Shown here: piece after piece, positions 23,061-35,092 of the stretch
How positions within the stretch are numbered: the first letter of the stretch is position 1
Layout: every line of letters begins with the position of its first letter
Source: Cyanodermella asteris
Taxonomy: Eukaryota > Ascomycota > Lecanoromycetes > Ostropales > Stictidaceae
DNA: 64,000 bases
Direction of reading: 5' to 3'
Assembly (NCBI GenBank): GCA_900618795.1
Contig: UYJD01000001.1
Span: forward strand, 2,877,239 to 2,941,238
Translations under genes and position numbers: made by a program
The notes under the pieces: model-generated
Told to the model about the DNA's origin: nothing
What the model saw: the letters and a program-made list of their open reading frames with translations, nothing else
Databases searched by the model: none

Positions 23061-25450
23061 CACCGACGCTAGTCGCCTCGGATTTGACTGATCCTACACG
23101 CGGGTCGGCGAAAAGGTTTTATCACGCGCGATATTGCATCACAATCGAGCACTGCTGAGCGAATCGCACAAATGACTCGGACGGTCTCAATGCACATTTA
23201 TCATGACGCAGCGGATCTCACAGTCCTTGTCAGCAGTACGGCTGCCAAGGGATGCCGAGCAGGTGTAACAACTTCGCTTCCCTCCATCCGCAAGGATTTT
23301 GGCTAGTCAGCCTAGCGTAAGGCGGAACAGAGATTGATCATTTTGAAAGATGGAATCTGATGGGAGTGCACAAAGATCTGTGTGGTGACACGGTCAATGT
23401 GATGTTGAAATTGCCCTGGGCGTCTGTTTCTGACATGTGCCGCGGATGACCACGTAATGGTGCATGCCCGAACTGCTGGATTCTTACCGGGGTGATATTT
23501 TCCGCTGGCACAGAGGACGTGTAAACCAGGCTATAAGCTTTGCAATTCGTATACGACATACTAGGCTATTCCTGATTCGGAGCGCCAGTCCAAAGAGCTA
23601 GACACCCACAAGACGCAGCACATACTTTTTGCCTGGCTGTCAGTGTTCAGGGTGGTTGCTTGCAGGGATCCGTGGCACACCCGTGACCCAATTGACGCAC
23701 ATTGCTGCAAGCAAGCAACCTTGTTGGCGCAAACCAGTCGTGGACACCTAGTCGAGGCCCTATGCTGCTTGTAGTATGTCTACGAGCATGCCTTGCAGCT
23801 GCCCAAGCCGGGAACAAGGCCCGGAGCTGATGCATATTCGTCACTGGCATCCTTGCCGACCCACGAGCTTCAGCCCCACCGCTGCAGTCAGCTGTGCTAT
23901 GATTTCCTTTTCAGCCCAATGAGAAAACGTTGGCCGTCTCCCGTTCCCTCACAGCGACCGGTGGCTGTCAATTGCGCCCTGGCGTCCGATATGGAGTGTT
24001 GACAAATTCCTGACTCCGCAAAACGGCACACTTGTGACCTGTCAGGCAAACGTGGAGAAGTGGGTCGCAGCATCCCTAATTTTTGGCCGACCACGAAATT
24101 CCATCTTGCATATTTCTCTCCGCGATTGGTTCGCCAGTCGGACTCCTTCACAAACCTTAAGCGCCTAGATCAGGATCTATGGCCTGCCGCTCCACGTGAA
24201 AGACGGCAAGAGGAAGGATTAATCCGATTCTGCAGGGGAAACTCGGAACTTGACACCATTTCAGGACTCGAGTCTGCTAGTCAATCGGAAGTGATCAATA
24301 ATAATGCCAGCTGCAGGGAACTTACGACTGCGAAACAACGGTCTCGACTGGTGGCCTGGATGCTCAGATTGCCACCTCTCTGCGAGTTCTGACAGGCACA
24401 CATTCCGTCCATTTACCCGGGGTATGTGAGTTGAGGGCGGACACGTTCTCCATGATTATCAGATCCGCTATACCAAGCCCGCTCGGGGGCTTCCCGCACC
24501 GTCGGCATACCGTTGACGTCTGCGCTGCCAAACTACGAACCACGATGCATGATTCGATGGGACTCATGGCGCGCAAACGTTTGGGATTCTATTAAATCCC
24601 TGCAATGAGAAAGCAATGTTGCCTCTGCACTTGCACCTGGACCATCACAGTGACATTGTCCGCCACGGGCTTGGAATGGATCAAATGTGCCGTGCGGGTA
24701 TTGAGGGAAGTGCAGGCAATAAATGAAGACGGAGACTATACCGTGGACTATGGTCGGACTGATGCTGTCATTCTGACCGAAGAGTCGGACGCATGGTTGG
24801 AGGTTTTCGGCGGGGACGTAGGTGTCGTACTTGTGGTCCTCCCTCCCGAAAAACATCTTGGAAGATTTGGCGCCATGCGCAATCCATGACCTGTGACACG
24901 AATATTGGTGCTCATTAACAGGGTAGAAATACATGTTGGAGCACAAGTAGAATCTTCGTGCTGGTTGGAAGCGGAGCTGAAGGTGGTTGGTTTGCTTGGC
25001 TTGCAATGAGTCGTGATATACCTTTCGTCAGGCCATATCTCACAGACAAGAGCAGCGACGCGGCGTGGTTCCAGGTCAAAGTCAGGATACCATTCGAGCA
25101 TGATCAGAACCTGCAATGATGGCCATCTGCACGATGTAATTGATGATCAGAAATCAGCGCACTTTGAGCCTGCGAGCAAAGCTGGTAAACCGATTGTAAG
25201 AGGCCCGTCACGTGAGCAGAATGTGGCTTGGTCGCTGATGTGGCTGAACCACGCATGCTGCCACCTCTAACCAGATCTAGAGCCAGTTCCAATTCAGTCA
25301 ACCGACAATAAATTCACCACGTACAAGTCATTGCATTGTGTAGTACCGCGATACTCTATATGACAATGCAAGAAAGTCTGACAAACTCAAGTTAATGGTG
25401 TCTACCTTTGCTCAACCCGTCGAGGTCAGCCGTGGCTCCATCTCTCCACC
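23061..25450. other. Gene-free stretch, 2.4 kb
   Basis: Only short frames. Overlapping minus-strand frames between 24533 and 25116 read plausibly in places but have no recognisable domain. The end near 25450 is the SEC5 promoter. Confidence 0.4.
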
Positions 25451-28400
25451 ATGCCAGGCCACGATCCGGCGAGCCTGGCTACTGTGCTCGCCCACTACCG
25501 AGTAGAAGACCGAAATCCCGAAGCATGGCCCACTTCAAACGATGCCGACGACTCTGAAGAGGAAGTGGTACCCCGCTCTCAGCCTCAGGCAAAGCGGTCC
25601 GCAAATCGCCAGTCGCGAACCAAATCGCGATACTCCGTCCTGGAGATGACTGGCGGCCGCACGCTGGGAGGCACAGACCGCTCGCGGAATGACCTGCAGA
25701 AACTGGTACAGCAGGATGAACCTGATGCGTTGGGAAGCAGGACCACGGTCATGACGGCGTTGCGGCAGCACCAAGCGAATGTCGAAGATGATCAGCTGCG
25801 GAATCGCTTTTTATTGTCATCGACGACGTTCAATCCATCCGCATATTTGAGCACGGTGCATTCAAATACGCAGACGGAAGACCTGCTCAAAGGATTAAGG
25901 TTCTTGCAGAATTCGATTGAACAGAAATCGGCGTCGTTGAAGATCTTGGTGGAGAACAACTTTGAGCGGTTCGTCAGGGCAAAGACGACTATCGATAGCG
26001 TATACAGTGAGATGCGTAATCAGGGCCTGGACGCGGAGTCTCAGCAGCAACAGACGCACCAGAGGCAGACCAGCAGGTCGAGTAATCATTTTCGGAGCAC
26101 GAGCGGGCAACTGGCACCACCTTCGCCTATCGAGGCTGTCAAGAAGAAGCATGCCTTGATCAAGGAGTCTGACTACGGAACTATGGGTATCAAAGCACCA
26201 CTTTTGGATGTGGCGGTGAACGCGGAAGACATTTGGGGACCGGCACTGGGCGGGCGAGATCGGGAAGAGAGTCTGAAAACGGTGCTCGACTCGTTCCAGA
26301 AAGCTGAAGGCATCTTCCACATTGGCGGCCAGATCTCCACGGCTATAAGACAAAAAGATTACGAGGGACTGGTTAAGCAGTATTCCCGAGCGAAACAATA
26401 CGCCGACGATGCAAGAGAAGCTGCAGACTCTTCGGCCCGGACCGGAATGGCACTTTCAGAACCGGAGGTGCATCAACTTGTCATTACCGCCAGAATGTGG
26501 CTCGACGTCGAAGAACAGATTAAGAATTTCAAGCGCGACATGTGGAAGGAACTGACCAGTGTGCAGGCAAATCTGGCGATGTCGACGGATAAGAGCCGGC
26601 AAGATGAGCATATGGTTCTGATCGGCGTTCTGCTGGAGCTGGGTGTTGAGGATAACCCGATCTGGCTGTGGCTGCTGAGCCGGTACGACTATGTTCGAGA
26701 CAGAATTACGGCTACATTCAACAGGTCGAGGATAGAAATAGAAGCGTTGCGACGACGACTCGCAGTTATGGAGAAGCCGACGATGCATGCCCGGGCGGCG
26801 CATTTCCAAGGCCCGAGCAAGTTGTCATCTGACGAACTGGTCAAGAGCTTTGACAGCACGCCAGTTCTCGAGATGTGGGAAATGATCATGCACTGTATGG
26901 ACCGACTGCTCTCAGCTCAAGGAGGTGTCCTCGGTGAGTTGATGGATTTCTGGGAAAAGGCGCAGTCTTTCATCAACGGACAGGCGCAAACAGGCATGCC
27001 CACGGGCGTCGATGGGTCAAGCGCAAAGCATCATCGATTGTCGAGCGACGGAGTTCGAGATCTACAGAATGGCGTTGGCGAGCTGGTGGATTTGCTGCGG
27101 GATAGTCTCCTGCAGTTCTTCGCTGATCCCCCCATCGAAGACCTTACCGGCTTAGTGACGCCCGTGGATGGGTTCAATAGCCCGAAAGACTCGAAGACAC
27201 CGCTATCTGCTGGTCTTTTGTCGCCCCTCAGTGCCGTGGAGCCTCACTTCAAGTTTGATGGCATCGGAATGCCGCCATCGCCAACGACAGGCAACAAAAC
27301 GGACGAGTACGCATTCTGGCCGCCGCGTGCCAACTCGCTCAGTGGCGTTCATTACCTGGGCGAGATCTTGAAGCTAGTCGGCACGGCCGCAGCAGAATTG
27401 GCTACAATCAGGCCCGTTCCATCACAGCAGCCTGCCGAGAAGCTAAAGGTCATGCTAAATGTGGCTCGCGAGCGTTGCACACGAGCCGTGATTGCGGCAT
27501 GGAAGACCGATGCAGAGACTTGCAAAGTCCTCGAAGACTGGACACGCGGTAGTGATAAGGCTGTTACCCGAATGCCGCAACGATATGCAGCGTTCGAAGG
27601 ACATGTTCTTTCCGGGCTACAAACCATGTTGTACTTGCACGGAGCTGCCCAGGGCCGAGCGAACACGGCTGAAATCATTGTGCCACCGCCGGGCAAGCTG
27701 ATATCTCTTGTGCGATCTGCTTTCACGTCAGGCCTATTTGCAACGCTGTCGGGCTTGGTAGAGAATGCAGAGCATCCCGTCAACGGCCCACAAGATCTGT
27801 GGTCCTCCGACGGAGGTGCCGGTGCACAGGTACGAAGCACTTGGTCCGCCCTCGACGAAACGATTGACGTCAACAATAAGGCAAGTTCAGTTGCATCTCT
27901 CCTCCTCCTCTTGATCAGCTCACTAATAACTGTTTAGAACCTCCGCGTAATCCTCACCTTTAGCAACCTCAAAGCCCTCCAATCCGACATTGTCCCACAA
28001 CTCGTCACCCAATTCGAAACCGACTTCTCCGTGAAACTAACCGAAGAAACCCAATCAATCTCCGACTCGCTCGCAAAGATCGAAAAACTGCTCTTTGCGA
28101 ACTACACATCCACCTACGTAAACAAGCTTACAACCACTATCGCATCTGGCATCTCCTCCGCAGCCTGGGTCCCGTCTACCTCCCGCCCCACTCAAGTACG
28201 CCCCTACGTCTACGACACCCTCCTACAGCTCGTCTACGTACATACCGAAGTCAGCTCCACTACACCCAGTCTCTGCCCACAGATCCTTTCTCACATGCTC
28301 GAGCAAGTCTCCAAAGCACTGCTGGACGCGTTCCGGAAGAGGGCGCGATTCCCTTTGCCGGCCCTGACGCAGGCGACACTGGATGTTGAGTTTATTGCGC

Positions 28401-28603
28401 AGACGCTAAGCCAGTACAGTACGGAGGAGAGCGGGGCCAGTCAGGGAGAGATTTATGCGCTTTTGGATAAGGGAACAGACACCGCCAGTCGGGCCAAGTT
28501 GCAGACTGAGTTGGCGGATATGAGGAGTACGTTGAAGAGGTTGCGGGAGAGTACGAAGAGCGAGTTTGCGTGTTTCAAGAAGGATAAGAGTGCGAGGAAG
28601 TAA
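25451..28603 (+). CDS. SEC5: Exocyst complex component Sec5
   Basis: Two exons, 25451-27880 and 27938-28603, joined in phase 0, give 1031 residues. Sec5 is a subunit of the octameric exocyst that tethers secretory vesicles to the plasma membrane at growing tips. The N-terminal ~90 residues are disordered and acidic. The conserved core starts around residue 100 (LRNRFLLSSTTFNPSAYL), followed by an N-terminal coiled coil (SIEQKSASLKILVENNFERF) and a long helical-bundle body. The second exon begins NLRVILTFSNLKALQ, matching the Sec5 C-terminus. The intron is of GC-AG type. No GT donor in the area restores the frame, so the GC donor is the only consistent reading. Confidence 0.9.
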
Positions 28604-29511
28604 CGATGGGAAGGTAAAAGTGAGCAATAATTGTACTATTCACTTACAAGCTGATGTGTGCTCGTGCATCAACCTCGGGGGCTATCACAAACTTTTTAAT
28701 GGACCATCAAGCTTTTTGAAGCTGAGCTAGTCGTAGAGACTTCAGAAAGACAATCCACGCTTACATTTGCGCTGCGGCCCGTTGCTAGGGGTTTAGCCTT
28801 TGACTTTCCTTGTGGCCAGAAATTGGCCGCGCTCGGGATCAGCCCGACGTCGGTATATTGCGACTGACCGGCATTCCGACACTGCAGCATGCCAGTGCTG
28901 ATATGGTGTGAGCTCCTGCAAGATTTGTTTGTTTGCTGACATGGTGACAAATGGAGGCCTGCAGCATCACATCGTGGCCTCAAAGGTGGTCCCAGGAAGC
29001 AGGAGGGGTCAAGTCAAGTAAAGTAAGTACGAGCTAATGCGGCTGACAGCGGAGTCTTGACCTACCATTGACGTGCTTTCAATCCAGACGACGCTCCTTC
29101 TCGGGGTGACATACGGGAACATGAACGCACATAGATGCTACCCCACCCTGCAGTCTTCCAGTGAGCGCCAGTCTCGCTCCGTCCCGTCAAGTCCTGCTTG
29201 TGGAGACAGAGAGGCGATCTCGCTCTGCCGGGCCGGATCATCGCCCACTCGGCTCAATGGAGTCAATTCTCTGAGAGTTGCGCGACGCCTATGATGCAGT
29301 CTCAGGGACGTGCAAGACCGGACAATTGCAAATACTTGTCACTGAAGGTGCCACTGGTGGTTGGAAAGTGCTACCGTAGCCCCTCACCACGTTTCCTACT
29401 TCTTGTCGACTCAAGTCTGCTCTCCTTTGTTGTTTCTCATACACCTCTAATTCGCCGTGACTACGATTGACGACATAATCGGTTCGAAGCAAAAAAAACA
29501 ACAACATTATC
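28604..29511. other. Intergenic
   Basis: 0.9 kb between SEC5 and the GST gene in the same orientation. No gene recognised. The end by 29512 is A-rich (AAAAAAAACAACAACATT), a common fungal 5' leader. Confidence 0.45.
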
Positions 29512-30281
29512 ATGCCTACCAAGACACGTGTCGGACAGGAGGGTCCCGCCAACAAGGTCATCGGAGGTATCCCAGCAGTTCACTACCTGAACTTCGCCTC
29601 CAAGGGCCGCGGGCAGGTTCTCCGTATCTTCTTTGAGGTCCGTCATGCTCGAAAAGCACTCACTTCCTCGTTTTCTGCGCGCATGTAGTGACTGACACGC
29701 CACAGGACGCAGGAATTGCCTTTGACGACGTCCGCTACGCCCTCCCCGACGAATACCAAAACTTCAAGAAGAACGAGCTCGCCCAGCTTAATCCGCTGAC
29801 CACCGTCCCGCTAGTCGAGCTCAACGGCAAGATCCTCACCCAATCCTACGCCATCCTCCGCCACTTCGCTCGCGTCCTGGGCAAGTACGAGGGCAAGACC
29901 GAGGAGGAGATCTTCTGGGCAGACCGCATCAACGACGCCGTCGCCGACTGGCGAACCAAGTTCGTGGCAGCTTTCCTGGGACCGAACAAGGAGGCCGAGT
30001 ACCCGGCACACAAGGAGGGAACGCGCAAGGTCTTTCTGAACGGCTTGAACCAGCTTCTCTTATCGAACGAGCTCTCGCAGCAGGGTCCGTACATCATTGG
30101 AAAGGAAATTACCTATGCCGACTTGGTCTTGTACCAGGTCATTCACGATGAGGGCTTGAACAAGGATGGCCAGAAGGAGTTGAGAGATGGTGGATACAAT
30201 CGGTTGGCGGAACTCACAGCTGCCATCGAGGCAAGACCCGCTGTGGCGGCGTTCTTGAAAAGTGACCGTTACCTTGGATAG
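29512..30281 (+). CDS. Glutathione S-transferase
   Basis: Two exons, 29512-29637 and 29706-30281 (68-nt intron, GTCCGT...CACAG, phase 0), give 233 residues, typical for a cytosolic GST. The first exon supplies the start of the thioredoxin-like domain (VHYLNFASKGRGQVLRIFFE) and continues DAGIAFDDVRYALPDEY. The cis-Pro stretch (NPLTTVPLVELNG) and the glutathione-contacting QSYAILRHFAR motif are present. The helical C-terminal domain ends near YADLVLYQVIHDEG. It conjugates glutathione to electrophiles in detoxification. Class is uncertain, but the Y/F-containing N-terminus suggests the alpha/mu/pi/sigma side. The donor GTCCGT is weak, yet no other splice keeps the frame. Confidence 0.92.
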
Positions 30282-30920
30282 GCCGAGGGAGCGCTTGTGA
30301 GACTTTTTCACTCCAAAGATTAAAAGTGGAATCCAGCATCCATGAATACTATCGGATAATTAAAGTATACCACATTGTGAGATGAGACAAATGTGAGTGC
30401 GCCATGCCAGTGTAGAACCGCTGAGCCCTTGATGCACTGTTTATGCGCAGAAAGATCCATCTCAACATGAGCTACGAGTGATGGCTTCTCTTCCATAGAA
30501 GCTCTGGTAGAGGTTATTTATTTCGCTGGGGTGGGGCTTTATGCTGACAGCCGCCGGCGTCCCTGCATCTTCCAAGACTTCCATGACCAACCTGGTCAGT
30601 CACACAGTCACTCACTGGCTGACGACGGTCCGTCTCCTCCCGGCTACGACTCACAGCTCTCGATACCATTCAGCATTCTTCGATTCTCGTCCACATCGCC
30701 ACCTTGTTCGCTGTCCGACAACCGTGGTCTGGCTGCGGGATCGAACTCCGTCTCGCACGCTCTGGCAGAGCCTCAGAGGGGAAAAGAAAGAAATACTTGC
30801 TCCCTCCAATGTCACCACCCTCGGACCAGGTCGGATCGCGAAGAAACCTCTCTTCACATGAGCTCGTCTTGACAGCTCCATGCGCTACGCATACTCTCAC
30901 CCCAGAGAGGTCCACACTAG
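30282..30920. other. Intergenic, UPF2 promoter
   Basis: 0.64 kb between the GST stop and the UPF2 ATG. Overlapping frames at 30531-30943 have no family resemblance and run into UPF2 exon 1. Confidence 0.45.
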
Positions 30921-33900
30921 ATGGATCGCAAGAGGAAGCGTGAGTCTGCCCTCTGCCCGCCACGCGCCCCCAGAGACCCTCAGCTAACGCGGCGTCATAG
31001 GTGAGCTCCGCGGTCTCAACACCAAAGCTTGGGCTGGAGACAAAGGTGGGCAGTATTCACATGGACAACACGCGCGCCACCTTGCTAACAGGATGCGCCG
31101 CAAGATGTCTTCTCCGTCAATCCATCACTGGACTCTTCCTTGAAGAAGAATACCGCCTTCATCAAGCGATTGCGCACCGGCCTAACTGGCTCCGCTATCG
31201 CAACCTTTGTACAGGAGCTACGTTCGCTTTCCCTCCAGAAGTACCTTTCCGAGATCATCTCGGCTACCTATGAAGGACTCGGCAAGCTCAAGGCACCCGC
31301 TGATATTGCAGCTGGAGTGGAGGTGGTAAGCGGCCTGCATCAACGTTTCGGCCCTGATGAGTTTACATCAAAGTTAGCATGGTTCCTTGCTCGCGGCTTG
31401 ACTGTGCCGGATAAAGCATCTTTGAAGGCACTATTGCAGGATGTCAGGGAGAGAGAAGAGAAGGAGCGCTTGGCAAGACACAGAGTCCATTTGAGAGTCG
31501 TCACCGAGTTCTGGCTCGTGGGGCTTGTACGAGGCTTGGATGATGCCGTAAATCCCGACGGAGGCCCTGCAAGAGCAGGCAAAGAGAATGGCGTGCCAAA
31601 TGGTCGGGCGATCGAGGGGAAGACAAAGATCGCTGGCTCTGGCAAATACCCCGGCGATGCCGAGCCGTTTCCTCTCGAAGTGTTGAAGGAACTTCTGGGT
31701 CATGATCGCGAACACGTCAATCTTCCACTCGTACAAATCTTCGTCAAGAGCTTCGCGTGGGATGTGCTTGGGGTGAATATCGTCGGAGATAGGCCGAAGA
31801 AGGATGCAGATGAGAATGGCGCGGCGGTTACAGGCTTGGACGGCGACGACGGGCAGTCTGCAGAGGAGGACGCTGGCGCCAATGGTTCGCAGCAAGATCC
31901 ACCGCTTACACCGCCTGAGATGCAGCAGAGATTTCGAAACATTCTCGAGCGCTACATTGAGGATGTCAAGAAACATGTCGTGAGAGATCAGAAGGCCCTT
32001 GTCAATCAAGGCAAACGAAATGCCGAGGCCTACGTCAAGTCAGGCGAGAAATTTGAGGATCGGGAAGCCAACTACGATAAGCAGATCAAAGCACAAGACA
32101 AACTTGTTGCAAGCACACAATTTCTCTGTGAGGCTCTTGGTCTTGGGATGCCAGATTTGTCGGACAAGGATGCTGATAAAGCGGCCGCTGGAGGCGGAAT
32201 CGGTCTCGTCAAAGCCGCAGAGTTCCTTCGTGGCCAGCGCGAGGGCGCAGGTATCTGGGAGGACGAAGAAGAGCGCCGATTTTATGAAAACCTGATCGAC
32301 TTGAAGGATCGTGTTCCGGGCGTTCTTCTGGAAGAGCCAAAGAAGAAGCAGGATGACGAGCAGGTGGGAAGGCGCAAAGACGGCGAAGTCAACAGCGTTG
32401 AGGTAGAGAAGAAGACCGACGCTTCCGAGGACCAGTCTACGGCGATCGCAAACAAGACTGTTGGTGCTCAAGTGGATTCTCTGCTCGCTCGACTTCCCGA
32501 ACTCCAGAACAAGGAACAGGTTGACCAGGCCGCGATGGATTTTTGTTTCCTCAATTCCAAGGCTTCACGCAACCGTCTGATCAAAGCCGTACAAGAGATC
32601 CCCAGTGGTCGTTCAGATTTATTGCCTCTATATTCTCGCCTTGTTGCGACTGTCGGAAAATACTTGAAGGATGTCTCGACTGGCCTGGTTGAGTACCTCG
32701 ACGACGAATTCCGCAGCTTGCAGCGCCGCAAGTCGAAAGATTTCCTTGGTCAGGTCCGCACCGGCAATATTCGCTACCTCGCAGAGCTCACCAAATTTGG
32801 CGTCGTTCCGGAGCATGTGATTTTTCATTGCCTAAAGGTCAGCCTGGACGACTTCTCGCGCATGAACATTGAGATTATAGGAAATCTTTTGGAGAATTGC
32901 GGCCGATACCTCTTGCGAAATCCAGAGACGTCCCCACGTATGCAGTCGTTCCTCGAGACACTGCAGCGCAAGAAATCTGCAACACATTTGGCCCAGCAGG
33001 AGCGCATGATCATCGAGAATGCAGTCTATTATGTGAACCCGCCGGAGCGCGCCGCCATCCAGCAGAAGGAAAGAACACCCACCGAGTTATATGTTCGACA
33101 GCTGGTATATTTCGACATGAACAAACGTACTTACGCTAAAGTATTGAAGTCTATCCGCAAGCTGCATTGGGAAGAAGAGGAGGTTGTTGCTGTCCTGCGC
33201 AAGATTTTTACCAAGCCTGGAAAGATCAAGTACAGCAACATCAACTTGCTTGCGATTCTGCTCTCCGCTCTGTGGCGATACCACCAAGACTTTGTCACGG
33301 AGACCATCGACACATTAGTCGAGAATATTACCCTTGGCCTAGAACAAAATGACTTCAAGTACAACCAGCGCCGCCTCGCTGAGGTTCGCTATCTTGGTGA
33401 GCTTTATGGCTATAAGATGGTTGACTCCCAGGTCATATTCGACACGTTATACCGTCTTGTCACATTCGGCCATCCCAACGGCACCCCTTCTCCGGCTCAA
33501 GTCAATCCATTGGACCTTCCGGACGATTTCTTCCGCATCCAGTTGGTTTGTGCCATTCTCGATACTTGCGGCGACTGCTTCGATCGCGGCCAGGCCAAAC
33601 TGAAACTTGACTTCTTTCTCACCTTCTTCCAATACTACATTCGTACCAAGTATGATATGCCGATGGACATTGATTTCGTTGTGCAGGATACCTATGCCGC
33701 AATCCGGCCGAAATGGAAGATTGCAGTCGATCTTGAGGAAGCAGGCAAGGCCTTTGCTGAAGCTGTTGCACAAAACTACAACAAGCCACAGGAGCAACAA
33801 CGCGAGCCAGAGCCGGAGCCAGAGCTCGAGCCGGACGATGCTGACTCGTCTGAAGGCGTAGATGGTGATGACATTGAGGCTGCTGACATGCAACAACAGT

Positions 33901-34481
33901 CGTCTAGCGATGACGTCGAAGTCGAAGGCGATCAAATCCCGAGTGATGGCCTTGATATCGGTGACGGCGATGATGAACACATAATCGTCAAGCGAAAGGA
34001 AGAAGAGCGTGATCCAGAGGCAGACGCCGAGTTCGACCGCGAGCTCGCGAAGATGTTGTCCGAAAGTACCAGCGAGCGAAAGACCGAGCGCCGTCCCGCC
34101 GTCTTCGACGTTCCACTTCCACTGAAGCGGGCCACCGCCCAACGCGACGGCAGCCCAGCCGGCGACGACGAGACATCATCTACCCAGCCCACAACAGTAG
34201 CCTTCTCCCTCATGACCAAAAAGGGTAACCGCCAACTCGACCTTCCCTCGGACTCCAGCTTCGCGCAAGCCACGCGCAGAAAGCAGGAAGAAGAGCGCGC
34301 CGAACGAGCCCGGATCAAGGACCTCGTCCTCAACTACGACCTCGGCAACGCTGAAGACGACAGCAGCAGTTTCGACAACCATAGCGGCCCGTCTTCTCGG
34401 GTGATCCAGCAGCAGCAACAGCGCGAGCATCGTGGCAACCGATCTCGTAAGTTGCAGCTGGCCGATCTCGACTGGACCTAG
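30921..34481 (+). CDS. UPF2: Nonsense-mediated decay factor Upf2
   Basis: Three exons, 30921-30939 (19 nt), 31001-31045 (45 nt) and 31105-34481, give 1146 residues. Upf2 bridges Upf1 and Upf3 in nonsense-mediated mRNA decay. The splice junctions build MDRKRKRELRGLN followed by GDKDVFSVN, a typical N-terminus. MIF4G domain 1 begins at about residue 35 (LKKNTAFIKRLRTGL), domain 2 at about 470 (DSLLARLPELQNKEQ), and domain 3 at about 685 (YAKVLKSIRKLHWEEEE). An acidic linker (EPEPEPELEPDD) precedes the C-terminal Upf1-binding region (MTKKGNRQLDLP ... KDLVLNYDL). The second acceptor used is CAAG at 31104, not the nearer ACAG at 31091, because only it keeps the frame. Confidence 0.96.
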
Positions 34482-35092
34482 GAGGACCAGGACCGCGCGA
34501 ACGAAGCTTCGCTGCGCGATCACAATCGAAATCTCGTTTGGGGCAAACGCCGGACTGCGGCTGGATAGGAGCGTCGCACGGAAAGAGCGCCGTACGGCTT
34601 CGGAAGGCCCTCAGTTCATCACAGACTTCCGAGGCCTGAGTTCTCGGCAGACGTGGTACCATGATCTAAGCAGGCTATCGTCTAGATAGTGTTCTGGGTT
34701 TGTCATGCCCACGTGGCGTCGGCGCTCATCCATGCGATGGGCCACGGCTCATCAGGGTTGCGATGGAGCTATTCCGCCCCTGGCGCCGGCCGGTGTGACA
34801 GGCTCGTCGAGGCCACGCCCGCAGGCACAAAGCCAATACAGGCTTTACAATAACTCTCATCTGCAGGCGGCAGTCGCTTCCAGCGTCAGGATCAGGCTCA
34901 GCTCTGCTTTGCAGGCTCTGTCCAAGGGAAAGAAGAGGTGTGTCGGGGTGGCAAGAAGTGCGCCGAGCAAATAGTCTCTCCTCAATTCTCCATTTGCAAT
35001 AGAACAGAATAACATGCGCGTTGGCATTCCATAAGTTTTCACGTCTATAGGTAGTCTAACTTGCATCAAAAGTGCCTCTCTCCAACAGCACG
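34482..35092. other. Convergent intergenic region
   Basis: 0.6 kb between the UPF2 and MFS stop codons. It holds both 3' ends, and no gene was recognised. Confidence 0.5.

Noticed and set aside
24533-25116. Overlapping minus-strand frames that might be a small gene
   Set aside because: No domain, no clear splice structure, and two frames share the signal unconvincingly. A protein search would settle it.
30531-30943. Short overlapping frames upstream of UPF2
   Set aside because: They overlap UPF2 exon 1 in other frames and resemble nothing known; likely 5' leader.
33447-34142. Minus-strand frame (231 codons) inside UPF2
   Set aside because: Antisense shadow of a well-supported coding exon; no recognisable domain.
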